Shown here piece after piece: positions 11,901-24,574 of a stretch of 64,000 nt of DNA. Origin of the DNA: Phlebotomus papatasi (lineage: Eukaryota; Arthropoda; Insecta; Diptera; Psychodidae); contig NC_077225.1 in the NCBI RefSeq assembly GCF_024763615.1, positions 992,001 to 1,056,000 of the forward strand, read 5' to 3'. Position 1 is the first letter of the stretch. Each line of letters starts with the position of its first letter. Below the pieces are notes generated by a model. The model searched no databases. It was given only the letters and a program-made list of their open reading frames with translations, and was not told the origin of the DNA. Both the position numbers and the translations under genes were made by a program.

Positions 11901-14900
11901 CCGATTGTGACCGATGCAGTCGGGTTCAGAATTGAAAGATCTTTCAAAAATGTCCAAATTTGTCCAAATCCGTTGAAAATTAGGCCCTCTAGGGTAGTTG
12001 ACCTTTGACCTTGAATAACTCAAAATGACGATTTTTCCGGTGATAGGTGTCTAAGGACGAAATGTTCAGCTGGACTACCTCCATAACATATCCAAAAATG
12101 AAGGAAATCGTCAGGGCCAATTTTTTTTAAAATTAGAAAAACCTCATTTTTTGCCTATTTTTGGGGGATAGGGAACGCATGAAGGGGGAGGGGGTAAAAA
12201 CAAAAAAATTACGTTCGAGGTAATGTCATTTGAGGTGGAGTCACCGAAGACCGGAAGTTGATATCTCTTACCGTTGATTTTTTATATGGGTCAGAAGACT
12301 GAAAAAGTGTGAAAAACAGTATTTTTAAAATAGGGCTATTACCGTTACTTTCCCAATCCATCACCGATTGTGACTGATGCAGTCGGGTTCAGAATTAAAA
12401 GGTCTTTCAAAAATGTCCAAATTTGTCCAAATCCGTTGAAAATTAGGCCCTCTAGGGTAGTTGACCTTTGACTTTGAATAATTGAATATGGCGATTTTTC
12501 CAGTGATAGGTGTCTAAGGACGAAATGTTCAGCTGGACTACCTCCATAACATATCCAAAAATAAAGGAAATCGTCAGGGTCAATTTTTTTAAAATTAGAA
12601 AAACCTCATTTTTTGCCTATTTTTGGGGGATAGGGAACGCATGAAGGGGGAGGGGGTAAAAACAAAAAATTACGTTCGAGGTAATGTCATTTGAGGTGGG
12701 GTCACCGAAGACCGGAAGTTGATATCTCTTACCGTTGATTTTTTATATGGGTCAGAAGACTGAAAAAGTGCGAAAAACAGTATTTTTAAAATAGGGCTAT
12801 TACCGTTACTTTCCCGATCCATTACCGATTGTGACCGATGCAGTCGGGCTCAGAATTAAAAGATCTTTCAAAAATGTCCAAATTTGTCCAAATTCGTTGA
12901 AAATTATTCCCTCTAGGGTAGTTGACCTTTGACCTTGAATAATTCAAGATAGCGATTTTTCCGGTGATAGGTGTCTAAGGACGAAATGTTCAGCTGGACT
13001 ACCTCCATAACATATCCAAAAATAAAGGAAATCGTCAGGGTCAATTTTTTTAGAATTAGAAAAACCTCATTTTTTGCCTATTTTTGGGTGATAGGGAACG
13101 CATGATGGGGTAGGGGGTATAACCAAAGAGATTACTTTCAAGATAATGTCATTTGAGGTGGGGTCACCGAAGACCGGAAGTTGATATTTCTTACCGTTTA
13201 AATTTTATATGGGTCAAGAGACTGAAAATTGCGAAAAACAGTATTTTTTAAAATAGGACTATTACCGTTACTTTCCCGATCCGTCACCGATTGTGACCGA
13301 TGCAGTCGGGTTCAGAATTAAAAGATCTTTCAAAAATGTCCAAATTTGTCCAAATCCGTTGAAAATTAGGCCCTCTAGGGTAGTTGACCTTTGACTTTGA
13401 ATAATTCAAGATGGCGATTTTTCCAGTGATAGGTGTCTAAGGACGAAATGTTCAGCTGGACTACCTCCATAACATATCCAAAAATAAAGGAAATCGGCAG
13501 GGTCAATTTTTTAAAATTAGAAAAACCTAATTTTTTGCCTATTTTTGGGGGATAGGGAACGCATGAAGGGGGAGGGGGTAAAAACAAAAAATTACGTTCG
13601 AGGTAATGTCATTTGAGGTGGGGTCACCGAAGACCGGAAGTCGATATCTCTTACCGTTGATTTTTTATATGGGTCAGAAGACTGAAAAAGTGCGAAAAAC
13701 AGTATTTTTAAAATAGGGCTATTACCGTTACTTTCCCGATCCATTACCGATTGTGACCGATGCAGTCGGGCTCAGAATTAAAAGATCTTTCAAAAATGTC
13801 CAAATTTGTCCAAATTCGTTGAAAATTATTCCCTCTAGGGTAGTTGACTTTTGACCTTGAATAATTCAAGATGGCGATTTTTCCGGTGATAGGTGTCTAA
13901 GGACGAAATGTTCAGCTGGACTACCTCCATAACATATCCAAAAATGAAGGAAATCGTCAGGGCCAATTTTTTTTAAAATTAGAAAAACCTCATTTTTTGC
14001 CAATTTTTGGGGGATAGGGAGCGTATGAAGGGGCAGGAAGTAAAAACAAAAAAAATTACGTTCGAGGTAATGTCATTTGAGGTGGAGTCACCGAAGACCG
14101 GAAGTTGATATCTCTTACCGTTGATTTTTTATATGGGTCAGAAGACTGAAAAAGTGTGAAAAACAGTATTTTTAAAATAGGGCTATTACCGTTACTTTCC
14201 CAATCCATCACCGATTGTGACTGATGCAGTCGGGTTCAGAATTGAAAGAACTTTCAAAAATGTCCAAATTTGTCCAAATCCGTTGAAAATTAGGCCCTCT
14301 AGGGTAGTTGACTTTTGACCTTGAATAATTCAATATGGAGATTTTTCCGGTGATAGGTGTCTAAGGACGAAATGTTCAGCTGGACTACCTCCATAACATA
14401 TCCAAAAATGAAGGAAATCGTCATGGCCAATTTTTTTTAAAATTAGAAAAACCTCATTTTTTGCCTATTTTTGGGGGATAGGGAACGCATGAAGGGGGGG
14501 GGGGGGGTAAAAACAAAAAAATTACGTTCGAGGTAATGTCATTTGAGGTGGAGTCACCGAAGACCGGAAGTTGATATCTCTTACCGTTGATTTTTTATAT
14601 GGGTCAGAAGACTGAAAAAGTGTGAAAAACAGTATTTTTAAAATAGGGCTATTACCGTTACTTCCCGATCCATCACCGATTGTGACTGATGCAGTCGGGC
14701 TCAGAATTAAAAGAACTTTCAAAAATGTCCAAATTTGCCCAAATTCGTTGAAAATTAGGCCCTCTAGGGTAGTTGACCTTTGACCTTGAATAATTCAAGA
14801 TGGCGATTTTTCCGGTGATAGGTGTCTAAGGACGAAATGTTCAGCTGGACTACCTCCATAACATATCCAAAAATGAAGGAAATCGTCAGGGCCAATTTTT

Positions 14901-17900
14901 TTTAAAATTAGAAAAACCTCATTTTTTGCCAATTTTTGGGGGATAGGGAGCGTATGAAGGGGCAGGGAGTAAAAACAAAAAAAATTACGTTCGAGGTAAT
15001 GTCATTTGAGGTGGAGTCACCGAAGACCGGAAGTTGATATCTCTTACCGTTGATTTTTTATATGGGTCAGAAGACTGAAAAAGTGTGAAAAACAGTATTT
15101 TTAAAATAGGGCTATTACCGTTACTTTCCCAATCCATCACCGATTGTGACTGATGCAGTCGGGTTCAGAATTGAAAGAACTTTCAAAAATGTCCAAATTT
15201 GTCCAAAACCGTTGAAAATTAGGCCCTCTAGGGTAGTTGACTTTTGACCTTGAATAATTCAATATGGCGATTTTTCCGGTGATAGGTGTCTAAGGACGAA
15301 ATGTTCAGCTGGACTACCTCCATAACATATCCAAAAATGAAGGAAATCGTCAGGGCAAATTTTTTTAAAATTAGAAAAACCTCATTTTTTGCCTATTTTT
15401 GGGGGATAGGGAACGCATGATGGGGTAGGGGGTATAACCAAAGAGATTACTTTCAAGATAATGTCATTTGAGGTGGGGTCACCGAAGACCGGAAGTTGAT
15501 ATTTCTTACCGTTTAAATTTTATATGGGTCAAGAGACTGAAAATTGCGAAAAACAGTTTTTTTAAAATAGGACTATTACCGTTACTTTCCCGATCCATCA
15601 CCGATTGTGACCGATGCAGTCGGGTTCAGAATTAAAAGATCTTTCAAAAATGTCCAAATTTGTCCAAATCCGTTGAAAATTAGGCCCTCTAGGGTAGTTG
15701 ACCTTTGACTTTGAATAATTCAAGATGGCGATTTTTCCAGTGATAGGTGTCTAAGGACGAAATGTTCAGCTGGACTACCTCCATAACATATCCAAAAATA
15801 AAGGAAATCGTCAGGGTCAATTTTTTTAAAATTAGAAAAACCTCATTTTTTGCCTATTTTTGGGGGATAGGGAACGCATGAAGGGGGGGGGGGGGTAAAA
15901 ACAAAAAAATTACGTTCGAGGTAATGTCATTTGAGGTGGAGTCACCGAAGACCGGAAGTTGATATATCTTACCGTTGATTTTTTATATGGGTCAGAAGAC
16001 TGAAAAAGTGTGAAAAACAGTATTTTTAAAATAGGGCTATTACCGTTACTTTCCCGATCCATTACCGATTGTGACCGATGCAGTCGGGCTCAGAATTGAA
16101 AGATCTTTCAAAAATGTCCAAATTTGTCCAAATCCGTTGAAAATTAGGCCCTCTAGGGTAGTTGACCTTTGACCTTGAATAACTCAAAATGACGATTTTT
16201 CCGGTGATAGGTGTCTAAGGACGAAATGTTCAGCTGGACTACCTCCATAACATATCCAAAAATAAAGGAAATCGTCAGGGTCAATTTTTTTAGAATTAGA
16301 AAAACCTCATTTTTTGCCTATTTTTGGGTGATAGGGAACGCATGATGGGGTAGGGGGTATAACCAAAGAGATTACTTTCAAGATAATGTCATTTGAGGTG
16401 GGGTCACCGAAGACCGGAAGTTGATATTTCTTACCGTTTAAATTTTATATGGGTCAAGAGACTGAAAATTGCGAAAAACAGTATTTTTTAAAATAGGACT
16501 ATTACCGTTACTTTCCCGATCCGTCACCGATTGTGACCGATGCAGTCGGGTTCAGAATTAAAAGATCTTTCAAAAATGTCCAAATTTGTCCAAATCCGTT
16601 GAAAATTAGGCCCTCTAGGGTAGTTGACCTTTGACTTTGAATAATTCAAGATGGCGATTTTTCCAGTGATAGGTGTCTAAGGACGAAATGTTCAGCTGGA
16701 CTACCTCCATAACATATCCAAAAATAAAGGAAATCGGCAGGGTCAATTTTTTAAAATTAGAAAAACCTAATTTTTTGCCTATTTTTGGGGGATAGGGAAC
16801 GCATGAAGGGGGAGGGGGTAAAAACAAAAAATTACGTTCGAGGTAATGTCATTTGAGGTGGGGTCACCGAAGACCGGAAGTCGATATCTCTTACCGTTGA
16901 TTTTTTATATGGGTCAGAAGACTGAAAAAGTGCGAAAAACAGTATTTTTAAAATAGGGCTATTACCGTTACTTTCCCGATCCATTACCGATTGTGACCGA
17001 TGCAGTCGGGCTCAGAATTAAAAGATCTTTCAAAAATGTCCAAATTTGTCCAAATTCGTTGAAAATTATTCCCTCTAGGGTAGTTGACTTTTGACCTTGA
17101 ATAATTCAAGATGGCGATTTTTCCGGTGATAGGTGTCTAAGGACGAAATGTTCAGCTGGACTACCTCCATAACATATCCAAAAATGAAGGAAATCGTCAG
17201 GGCCAATTTTTTTTAAAATTAGAAAAACCTCATTTTTTGCCAATTTTTGGGGGATAGGGAGCGTATGAAGGGGCAGGAAGTAAAAACAAAAAAAATTACG
17301 TTCGAGGTAATGTCATTTGAGGTGGAGTCACCGAAGACCGGAAGTTGATATCTCTTACCGTTGATTTTTTATATGGGTCAGAAGACTGAAAAAGTGTGAA
17401 AAACAGTATTTTTAAAATAGGGCTATTACCGTTACTTTCCCAATCCATCACCGATTGCGACTGATGCAGTCGGGTTCAGAATTGAAAGAACTTTCAAAAA
17501 TGTCCAAATTTGTCCAAATCCGTTGAAAATTAGGCCCTCTAGGGTAGTTGACTTTTGACCTTGAATAATTCAATATGGAGATTTTTCCGGTGATAGGTGT
17601 CTAAGGACGAAATGTTCAGCTGGACTACCTCCATAACATATCCAAAAATGAAGGAAATCGTCATGGCCAATTTTTTTTAAAATTAGAAAAACCTCATTTT
17701 TTGCCTATTTTTGGGGGATAGGGAACGCATGAAGGGGGGGGGGGGGTAAAAACAAAAAAATTACGTTCGAGGTAATGTCATTTGAGGTGGAGTCACCGAA
17801 GACCGGAAGTTGATATCTCTTACCGTTGATTTTTTATATGGGTCAGAAGACTGAAAAAGTGTGAAAAACAGTATTTTTAAAATAGGGCTATTACCGTTAC

Positions 17901-20900
17901 TTCCCGATCCATCACCGATTGTGACTGATGCAGTCGGGCTCAGAATTAAAAGAACTTTCAAAAATGTCCAAATTTGCCCAAATTCGTTGAAAATTAGGCC
18001 CTCTAGGGTAGTTGACCTTTGACCTTGAATAATTCAAGATGGCGATTTTTCCGGTGATAGGTGTCTAAGGACGAAATGTTCAGCTGGACTACCTCCATAA
18101 CATATCCAAAAATGAAGGAAATCGTCAGGGCCAATTTTTTTTAAAATTAGAAAAACCTCATTTTTTGCCAATTTTTGGGGGATAGGGAGCGTATGAAGGG
18201 GCAGGGAGTAAAAACAAAAAAAATTACGTTCGAGGTAATGTCATTTGAGGTGGAGTCACCGAAGACCGGAAGTTGATATCTCTTACCGTTGATTTTTTAT
18301 ATGGGTCAGAAGACTGAAAAAGTGTGAAAAACAGTATTTTTAAAATAGGGCTATTACCGTTACTTTCCCAATCCATCACCGATTGTGACTGATGCAGTCG
18401 GGTTCAGAATTGAAAGAACTTTCAAAAATGTCCAAATTTGTCCAAAACCGTTGAAAATTAGGCCCTCTAGGGTAGTTGACTTTTGACCTTGAATAATTCA
18501 ATATGGCGATTTTTCCGGTGATAGGTGTCTAAGGACGAAATGTTCAGCTGGACTACCTCCATAACATATCCAAAAATGAAGGAAATCGTCAGGGCAAATT
18601 TTTTTAAAATTAGAAAAACCTCATTTTTTGCCTATTTTTGGGGGATAGGGAACGCATGATGGGGTAGGGGGTATAACCAAAGAGATTACTTTCAAGATAA
18701 TGTCATTTGAGGTGGGGTCACCGAAGACCGGAAGTTGATATTTCTTACCGTTTAAATTTTATATGGGTCAAGAGACTGAAAATTGCGAAAAACAGTTTTT
18801 TTAAAATAGGACTATTACCGTTACTTTCCCGATCCATCACCGATTGTGACCGATGCAGTCGGGTTCAGAATTAAAAGATCTTTCAAAAATGTCCAAATTT
18901 GTCCAAATCCGTTGAAAATTAGGCCCTCTAGGGTAGTTGACCTTTGACTTTGAATAATTCAAGATGGCGATTTTTCCAGTGATAGGTGTCTAAGGACGAA
19001 ATGTTCAGCTGGACTACCTCCATAACATATCCAAAAATAAAGGAAATCGTCAGGGTCAATTTTTTTAAAATTAGAAAAACCTCATTTTTTGCCTATTTTT
19101 GGGGGATAGGGAACGCATGAAGGGGGGGGGGGTAAAAACAAAAAAATTACGTTCGAGGTAATGTCATTTGAGGTGGAGTCACCGAAGACCGGAAGTTGAT
19201 ATATCTTACCGTTGATTTTTTATATGGGTCAGAAGACTGAAAAAGTGTGAAAAACAGTATTTTTAAAATAGGGCTATTACCGTTACTTTCCCGATCCATT
19301 ACCGATTGTGACCGATGCAGTCGGGCTCAGAATTAAAAGATCTTTCAAAAATGTCCAAATTTGTCCAAATTCGTTGAAAATTATTCCCTCTAGGGTAGTT
19401 GACCTTTGACCTTGAATAATTCAAGATGGCGATTTTTCCGGTGATAGGTGTCTAAGGACGAAATGTTCAGCTGGACTACCTCCATAACATATCCAAAAAT
19501 AAAGGAAATCGTCAGGGCCAATTTTTTTTTTAAAATTAGAAAAACCTCATTTTTTGCCAATTTTTGGGGGATAGGGAACGCATGAAGGGGGGGGGGGGGG
19601 TAAAAACAAAAAAATTACGTTAGAGGTAATGTCATTTGAGGTGGAGTCACCGAAGACCGGAAGTTGATATCTCTTACCGTTGATTTTTTATATGGGTCAG
19701 AAGACTGAAAAAGTGTGAAAAACAGTATTTTTAAAATAGGGCTATTACCGTTACTTTCCCGATCCATCACCGATTGTGACTGATGCAGTCGGGTTCAGAA
19801 TTGAAAGAACTTTCAAAAATGTCCAAATTTGTCCAAATCCGTTGAAAATTAGGCCCTCTAGGGTAGTTGACCTTTGACCTTGAATAATTCAATATGGCGA
19901 TTTTTCCGGTGATAGGTGTCTAAGGACGAAATGTTCAGCTGGACTACCTCCATAACATATCCAAAAATGCAGGAAATCGTCAGGGCCAATTTTTTTAAAA
20001 TTAGAAAAACCTCATTTTTTGCCTATTTTTGGGGGATAGGGAACGCATGATGGGGTAGGGGGTATAACCAAAGAGATTACTTTCAAGATAATGTCATTTG
20101 AGGTGGGGTCACCGAATACCGGAAGTTGATATTTCTTACCGTTTAAATTTTATATGGGTCAAGAGACTGAAAATTGCGAAAAACAGTTTTTTTAAAATAC
20201 GACTATTACCGTTACTTTCCCGATCCATCACCGATTGTGACCGATGCAGTCGCGTTCAGAATTAAAAGATCTTTCAAAAATGTCCAAATTTGTCCAAATC
20301 CGTTGAAAAGTAGGCCCTCCAGGCTGGTCGACCTTTAACCTTGAATAATTCAAGATGGCGATTTTTCCGGTGATAGGTGTCTAAGAACGAAATTTTCAGC
20401 TGGACTACCTCCATAACATACCCAAAAATGAAGGAAATCGTCAGGGCCAATTTTTTTAAAATTAGAAAAACCTCATTTTTTGCCTATTTTTGGGGGGTAG
20501 GGAGCGCAAGAAGGGGGAGGGGGTAAAAACAAAAAAAATTACGTTCGAGGTAATGTCATTTGAGGTAGAGTCACCGAAGACCGGAAGTTGATATCTCTTA
20601 CCGTTTAAATTTTATATGGGTCAAAAGACTGAAAATTGCGAAAAACAGTTTTTTTTTAAAATGGGACTATTACCGTTACTTTCCCGATCCATCACCGGTT
20701 GTGACCGATGCAGTCGGGTTCAGAATTAAAAGATCTTTCAAAAATGTCCAAATTTGCCCAAATCCGTTGAAAAGTAGGCCCTCCAGGCTGGTCGACCTTT
20801 AACCTTGAATAATTCAAGATGGCGATTTTTCCGGTGATAGGTGTCTAAGAACGAAATTTTCAGCTGGACTACCTCCATAACATATCCAAAAATGAAGGAA

Positions 20901-22925
20901 ATCGTCAGGGCCAATTTTTTTTTAAATTAGAAAAACCTCATTTTTTTGCCTATTTTTTGGGGATAGGGAGCGTATGAAGGGGGAGGGGGTAAAAACAAAG
21001 AAACTACTTTCAAGATAATGTCATTTGAGGAGGGGTCACCGAAGACCGGAAGTTGATATCTCTTACCGTTGATTTTTTAAATGGGTCAGAAGACTGAAAA
21101 TTGCGAAACTGTTTTTTTTTTTAAATAGGACTATTACCGTTACTTTCCCGATCCATCACCGGTTGTGACCGATGCAGTCGGGTTCAGAATTAAAAGATCT
21201 TTCAAAAATGTCCAAATTTGCCCAAATCCGTTGAAAATTAGGCCCTCCAAGCTGGTTGACCTTTGACCTTGAATAATTCAAGATGGCGATTTTTCCGGTG
21301 ATAGGTGTCTAAGGATGAAATGTTCAGCTGGACTACCTCCATAACATATCCAAAAATGAAGGAAATCGTCAGAGCCAATTTTTTTTAAATTAGAAAAACC
21401 TCATTTTTTTGCCTATTTTTGGGGGATAGGGAGCGCAAGAAGGGGGAGGGGGTAAAACCAAAGAAATTACTTTCAAGATAATGTCATTTTAGGAGGGGTC
21501 ACCGAAGACCGGAAGTTAATATCTTTTACCGTTTAAATTTTATATGGGTCAAAAGACTGAAAATTGCGAAAAACAGTTTTTTTTTTTTAAATAGGACTAT
21601 TACCGTTACTTTCCCGATACACCACCGATTGTGACCGATGCAGTCGGGTTCAGAATTAAAAGATCTTTCAAAAATGTCCAAATTTGCCCAAATCCGTTGA
21701 AAATTAGGCCCTCCAGGCTGGTTGACCTTTGACCTTGAATAATTCAAGATGGCGATTTTTCCGGTGATAGGTGTCTAAGGATGAAATGTTCAGCTGGACT
21801 ACCTCCATAACATATCCAAAAATGAAGGAAATCGTCAGAGCCAATTTTTTTTAAATTAGAAAAACCTCATTTTTTTGCCTATTTTTGGGGGATAGGGAGC
21901 GCAAGAAGGGGGAGGGGGTAAAACCAAAGAAATTACTTTCAAGATAATGTCATTTGAGGAGGGGTCACCGAAGACCGGAAGTTGATATCTTTTACCGTTT
22001 AAATTTTATATGGGTCAAAAGACTGAAAATTGCGGAAAACAGTTTTTTTTTTAAATGGGACTATTACCGTTACTTTCCCGATCCATCACCGGTTGTGACC
22101 GATGCAGTCGGGTTCAGAATTAAAGGTCTTTCAAAAATGTCCAAATTTGCCCAAATCCGTTGAAAATTAGGCCCTCCAGGCTGGTTGACCTTTGACCTTG
22201 AATAATTCAAGATGGCGATTTTTCCGGTGATAGGTGTCTAAGGATGAAATGTTCAGCTGGACTACCTCCATAACATATCCAAAAATGAAGGAAATCGTCA
22301 GGGTCAATTTTTTTAAAATTAGAAAAACCTCATTTTTTGCCTATTTTTGGGGGATAGGGAGCGCAAGAAGGGGGAGGGGGTAAAACCAAAGAAATTACTT
22401 TCAAGATAATGTCATTTTAGGAGGGGTCACCGAAGACCGGAAGTTGATATCTCTTACCGTTGATTTTTTAAATGGGTCAGAAGACTGAAAATTGCGAAAA
22501 ACAGTTTTTTTTTTTAAATAGGACTATTACCGTTACTTTCCCGATCCATCACCGGTTGTGACCGATGCAGTCGGGTTCAGAATTAAAAGATCTTTCAAAA
22601 ATGTCCAAATTTGTCCAAATCCGTTGAAAATTAGGCCCTCCAGGCTGGTTGACCTTTGGCCTTGAATAATTCAAGATGGCGATTTTTCCGGTGATAGGTG
22701 TCTAAGAATGAAATGTTCAGCTGGACTACCTCCATAACATATCCAAAAATAAAGGAAATCGTCAGGGCAAATTATTTTTAAAATTAGAAAAACAAAATTT
22801 TTTGCCTATTTTTGGGGGATAGGGAGCGCATGAAGGGGTGGGGGGTAATTTGGGTAAGTTAGTTAGATAGAATATATTGATGTTGTGGGGTGTCACCGAA
22901 AACCGGAAGTTGATATCTCTTACCG
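5968..22925 (+). repeat. ~462-bp satellite DNA array, about 36-37 monomers
   Basis: Head-to-tail monomers of about 460-466 bp fill this stretch. A convenient landmark, TTCAGCTGGACTACCTCC, recurs near 6050, 6510, 6975, 7440, 7900, 8364, 8826, 9286 and on to about 22724. Neighbouring monomers differ by scattered substitutions and by the length of a G tract (5 to 13) and of T/A tracts. Each monomer contains, in order, a TTGACCTTTGACC-type motif, a CTTGAATAATTCAAG palindrome, the landmark, an A/T-rich segment, a G-rich segment with four G runs, and a CACCGAAGACCGGAAG box. Small ORFs inside it (for example proline-rich ones read from the G-rich segment in reverse) are by-products of the repeat. 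The last monomers on the right (after ~20.3 kb) are more diverged, as expected for an array edge. No transposase or polymerase is encoded. Confidence 0.96.
6900..19330 (+). repeat. higher-order repeat within the satellite (10-monomer unit, ~4.63 kb)
   Basis: Diagnostic monomer variants recur at fixed large offsets. The variant at 8748-8960 is repeated identically at 13375-13587 (offset 4627) and 16615-16827 (offset 3240). The variant at 9891-10091 recurs at 14522-14722 and 17761-17961 (offsets 4631 and 3239). Thus one block of ten monomers (~6.9-11.4 kb) is followed by a near-identical second block (~11.5-16.1 kb). A third, shortened block (~16.2-19.3 kb) lacks the first two to three monomers. 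Copies of the same position are almost identical, while adjacent monomers are clearly different. Confidence 0.88.
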
Positions 22926-22974
22926 TTTAGCAGCTAGAATTTTGCAAAGTTGAAAAAAATAAGTCGATTGTGAA

Positions 22975-23003
22975 AACTGCTCTCTCTTGGAGTTCGAGCA
23001 CTT
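22975..23003 (+). repeat. terminal hairpin, right side of the satellite array
   Basis: Same 29-bp element as at 5884-5912 and in the same orientation, with one mismatch in the right arm (GAGCACTT). It lies about 50 bp beyond the last partial monomer, after GCAGCTAGAATTTTGC and AAGTTGAAA, a context that is also found at the stray copy near 52893-52940. Confidence 0.8.
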
Positions 23004-23478
23004 AAAATTATCCACAAGACATATTGTAATACTATCACTTATTAAATGATTGACGTGAGGCAAAATTTTGTATATTAATATGTTTACTTGTAGAATTCTA
23101 TTTGAATAAATAGAATTATTACATTCGAAAAATGTGCTGTAGTCAGGAAAAAAAACACAAAAATTATTTTAATTAATTTTGCGGCTTAATTTTTTTTTTA
23201 AATCTTACTGCATATTTATAGAAAAAATGGTGAAAAAAAGCGAAAGGTTTAGCGACGAAAAGTAATAAACAAAACAACAACTCTGCTTTTGAGTATTATC
23301 GAATAGATAAAATTTGGGGGTCGATAGTAAGCAAAAGGTAATTGAAGAAACTGAAGGGAAGATTCAGAAAAAAAGTAAAAAATCTACTTTAAATCTATGT
23401 TAATTTTTTACACAATATATGAATATATAAATATATAAATTAAAATAAAAACGGACAGATAATCCTAACCGGCTTATG
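23004..23478. other. AT-rich spacer without gene
   Basis: AT-rich DNA between the two repeat arrays. No ORF with recognisable content, RNA gene or repeat could be identified. Confidence 0.5.
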
Positions 23479-23494
23479 TAGGTGAGATTCTTAA
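23479..23494. repeat. partial hairpin motif at the left end of the second array
   Basis: TAGGTGAGATTCTTAA. It matches the reverse complement of part of the hairpin at 29403-29430 exactly over 16 bases. It lies just before the first recognisable unit of the diverged array. Confidence 0.55.
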
Positions 23495-23559
23495 TGTGAG
23501 CTAACTCGGAGTGCATGCAAATTCGATTTAGAGCTGAAGTCGTGGGACGCCATTCAGTT

Positions 23560-24480
23560 ATTTTTAATCAAATTCGTGAAATTATACAAATTTTGTATTA
23601 AAACCAAAATATCAAGGATTTGGATGAACTGACAGAAAAGTGATATATGGGTGAAACGTAGACCAGAAAGTTCTCTATAATTTTCCCATAGAACATGATC
23701 TCATCGATTACTCAGAAGTCAAGATAAGCGAGGTTTTTTGTTTCTTTACTCGTTTTTTCATCCAGAGTGCCCCAAGTAGTCATTCGTTGAACTTCAACTA
23801 TATCAAAGAATTGTTATATTTTCTGGGACTTTCCATTTAAAACCATATTTTAATTGTCTTTGTGGAGTAGAGGCAGTCAAATTGGCATCTGAGTGATTTC
23901 AAAACGTTATTATAGGAAAAATCAACTTTTTCACACTTAAACGGCAAAATAGGAGTGATAGCGTAGCCTGAGCGGAAAATGATGTATGGACGAAATATAG
24001 AGACAAATGTTCCCTACAATTATGTCGAATTAATCGTCAAAATCGGTTCAGCGACAGTCGAGATAATTGAGGTTATGTGATATTGAAATTGGTTTTTCGA
24101 CTGTGGCGCCCCTGGTGTTGGTCCCACAAAGTTCAAATGTTCTAGAAAGTTGTAGCATTTGGTGAGATCTTTCGTTTAAGCCCTCACTCATTAAAATCGG
24201 TCACATAAAACCGGAGATATGATATTTGAATTTTGTGAAATTTGACCCCTCATATCTCCGGTTCTATTGCAACCACAGCGCACTTACGCACCATTGTGGA
24301 AACGTCCTAGACTGGACTACAACACTCTAAAATTTCATTAACTTGCACAAAGGAATTTTTGAGATAAATGAGTTTGAATTTTGACGAATTTTGACGCTAT
24401 CACAGGGCCACCTGTGGTGACTTTTTGAACTTCCATCTGAAAGTGCTCATCGAGACAAAACCAAAAACCCAAAATTTAGG
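23560..24480 (+). repeat. ancient diverged tandem repeat array, left part
   Basis: Three or more strongly diverged units of roughly 280-340 bp can be aligned by eye. One landmark is a GCGCCCCT/GTGCCCC box followed by GAACTTC or AAGTTCAA, near 23767, 24106 and 24410. Another is a GAGATAAT...GGTTATGTGATA or CCGGAGATATGA...GACCCCTCATATCTCCGG segment. The same landmarks resume at 28650-29130 on the far side of the CR1 insertion. No coding potential is seen. Confidence 0.6.
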
Positions 24481-24574
24481 TCGCTATGTTCAATTTTAAT
24501 TTCAATTTATTTAATTTAAAATAGGACAAACTGTCCTCTGTACAAAAGTGGCCCTATACAAAAAATAAGGTAAA

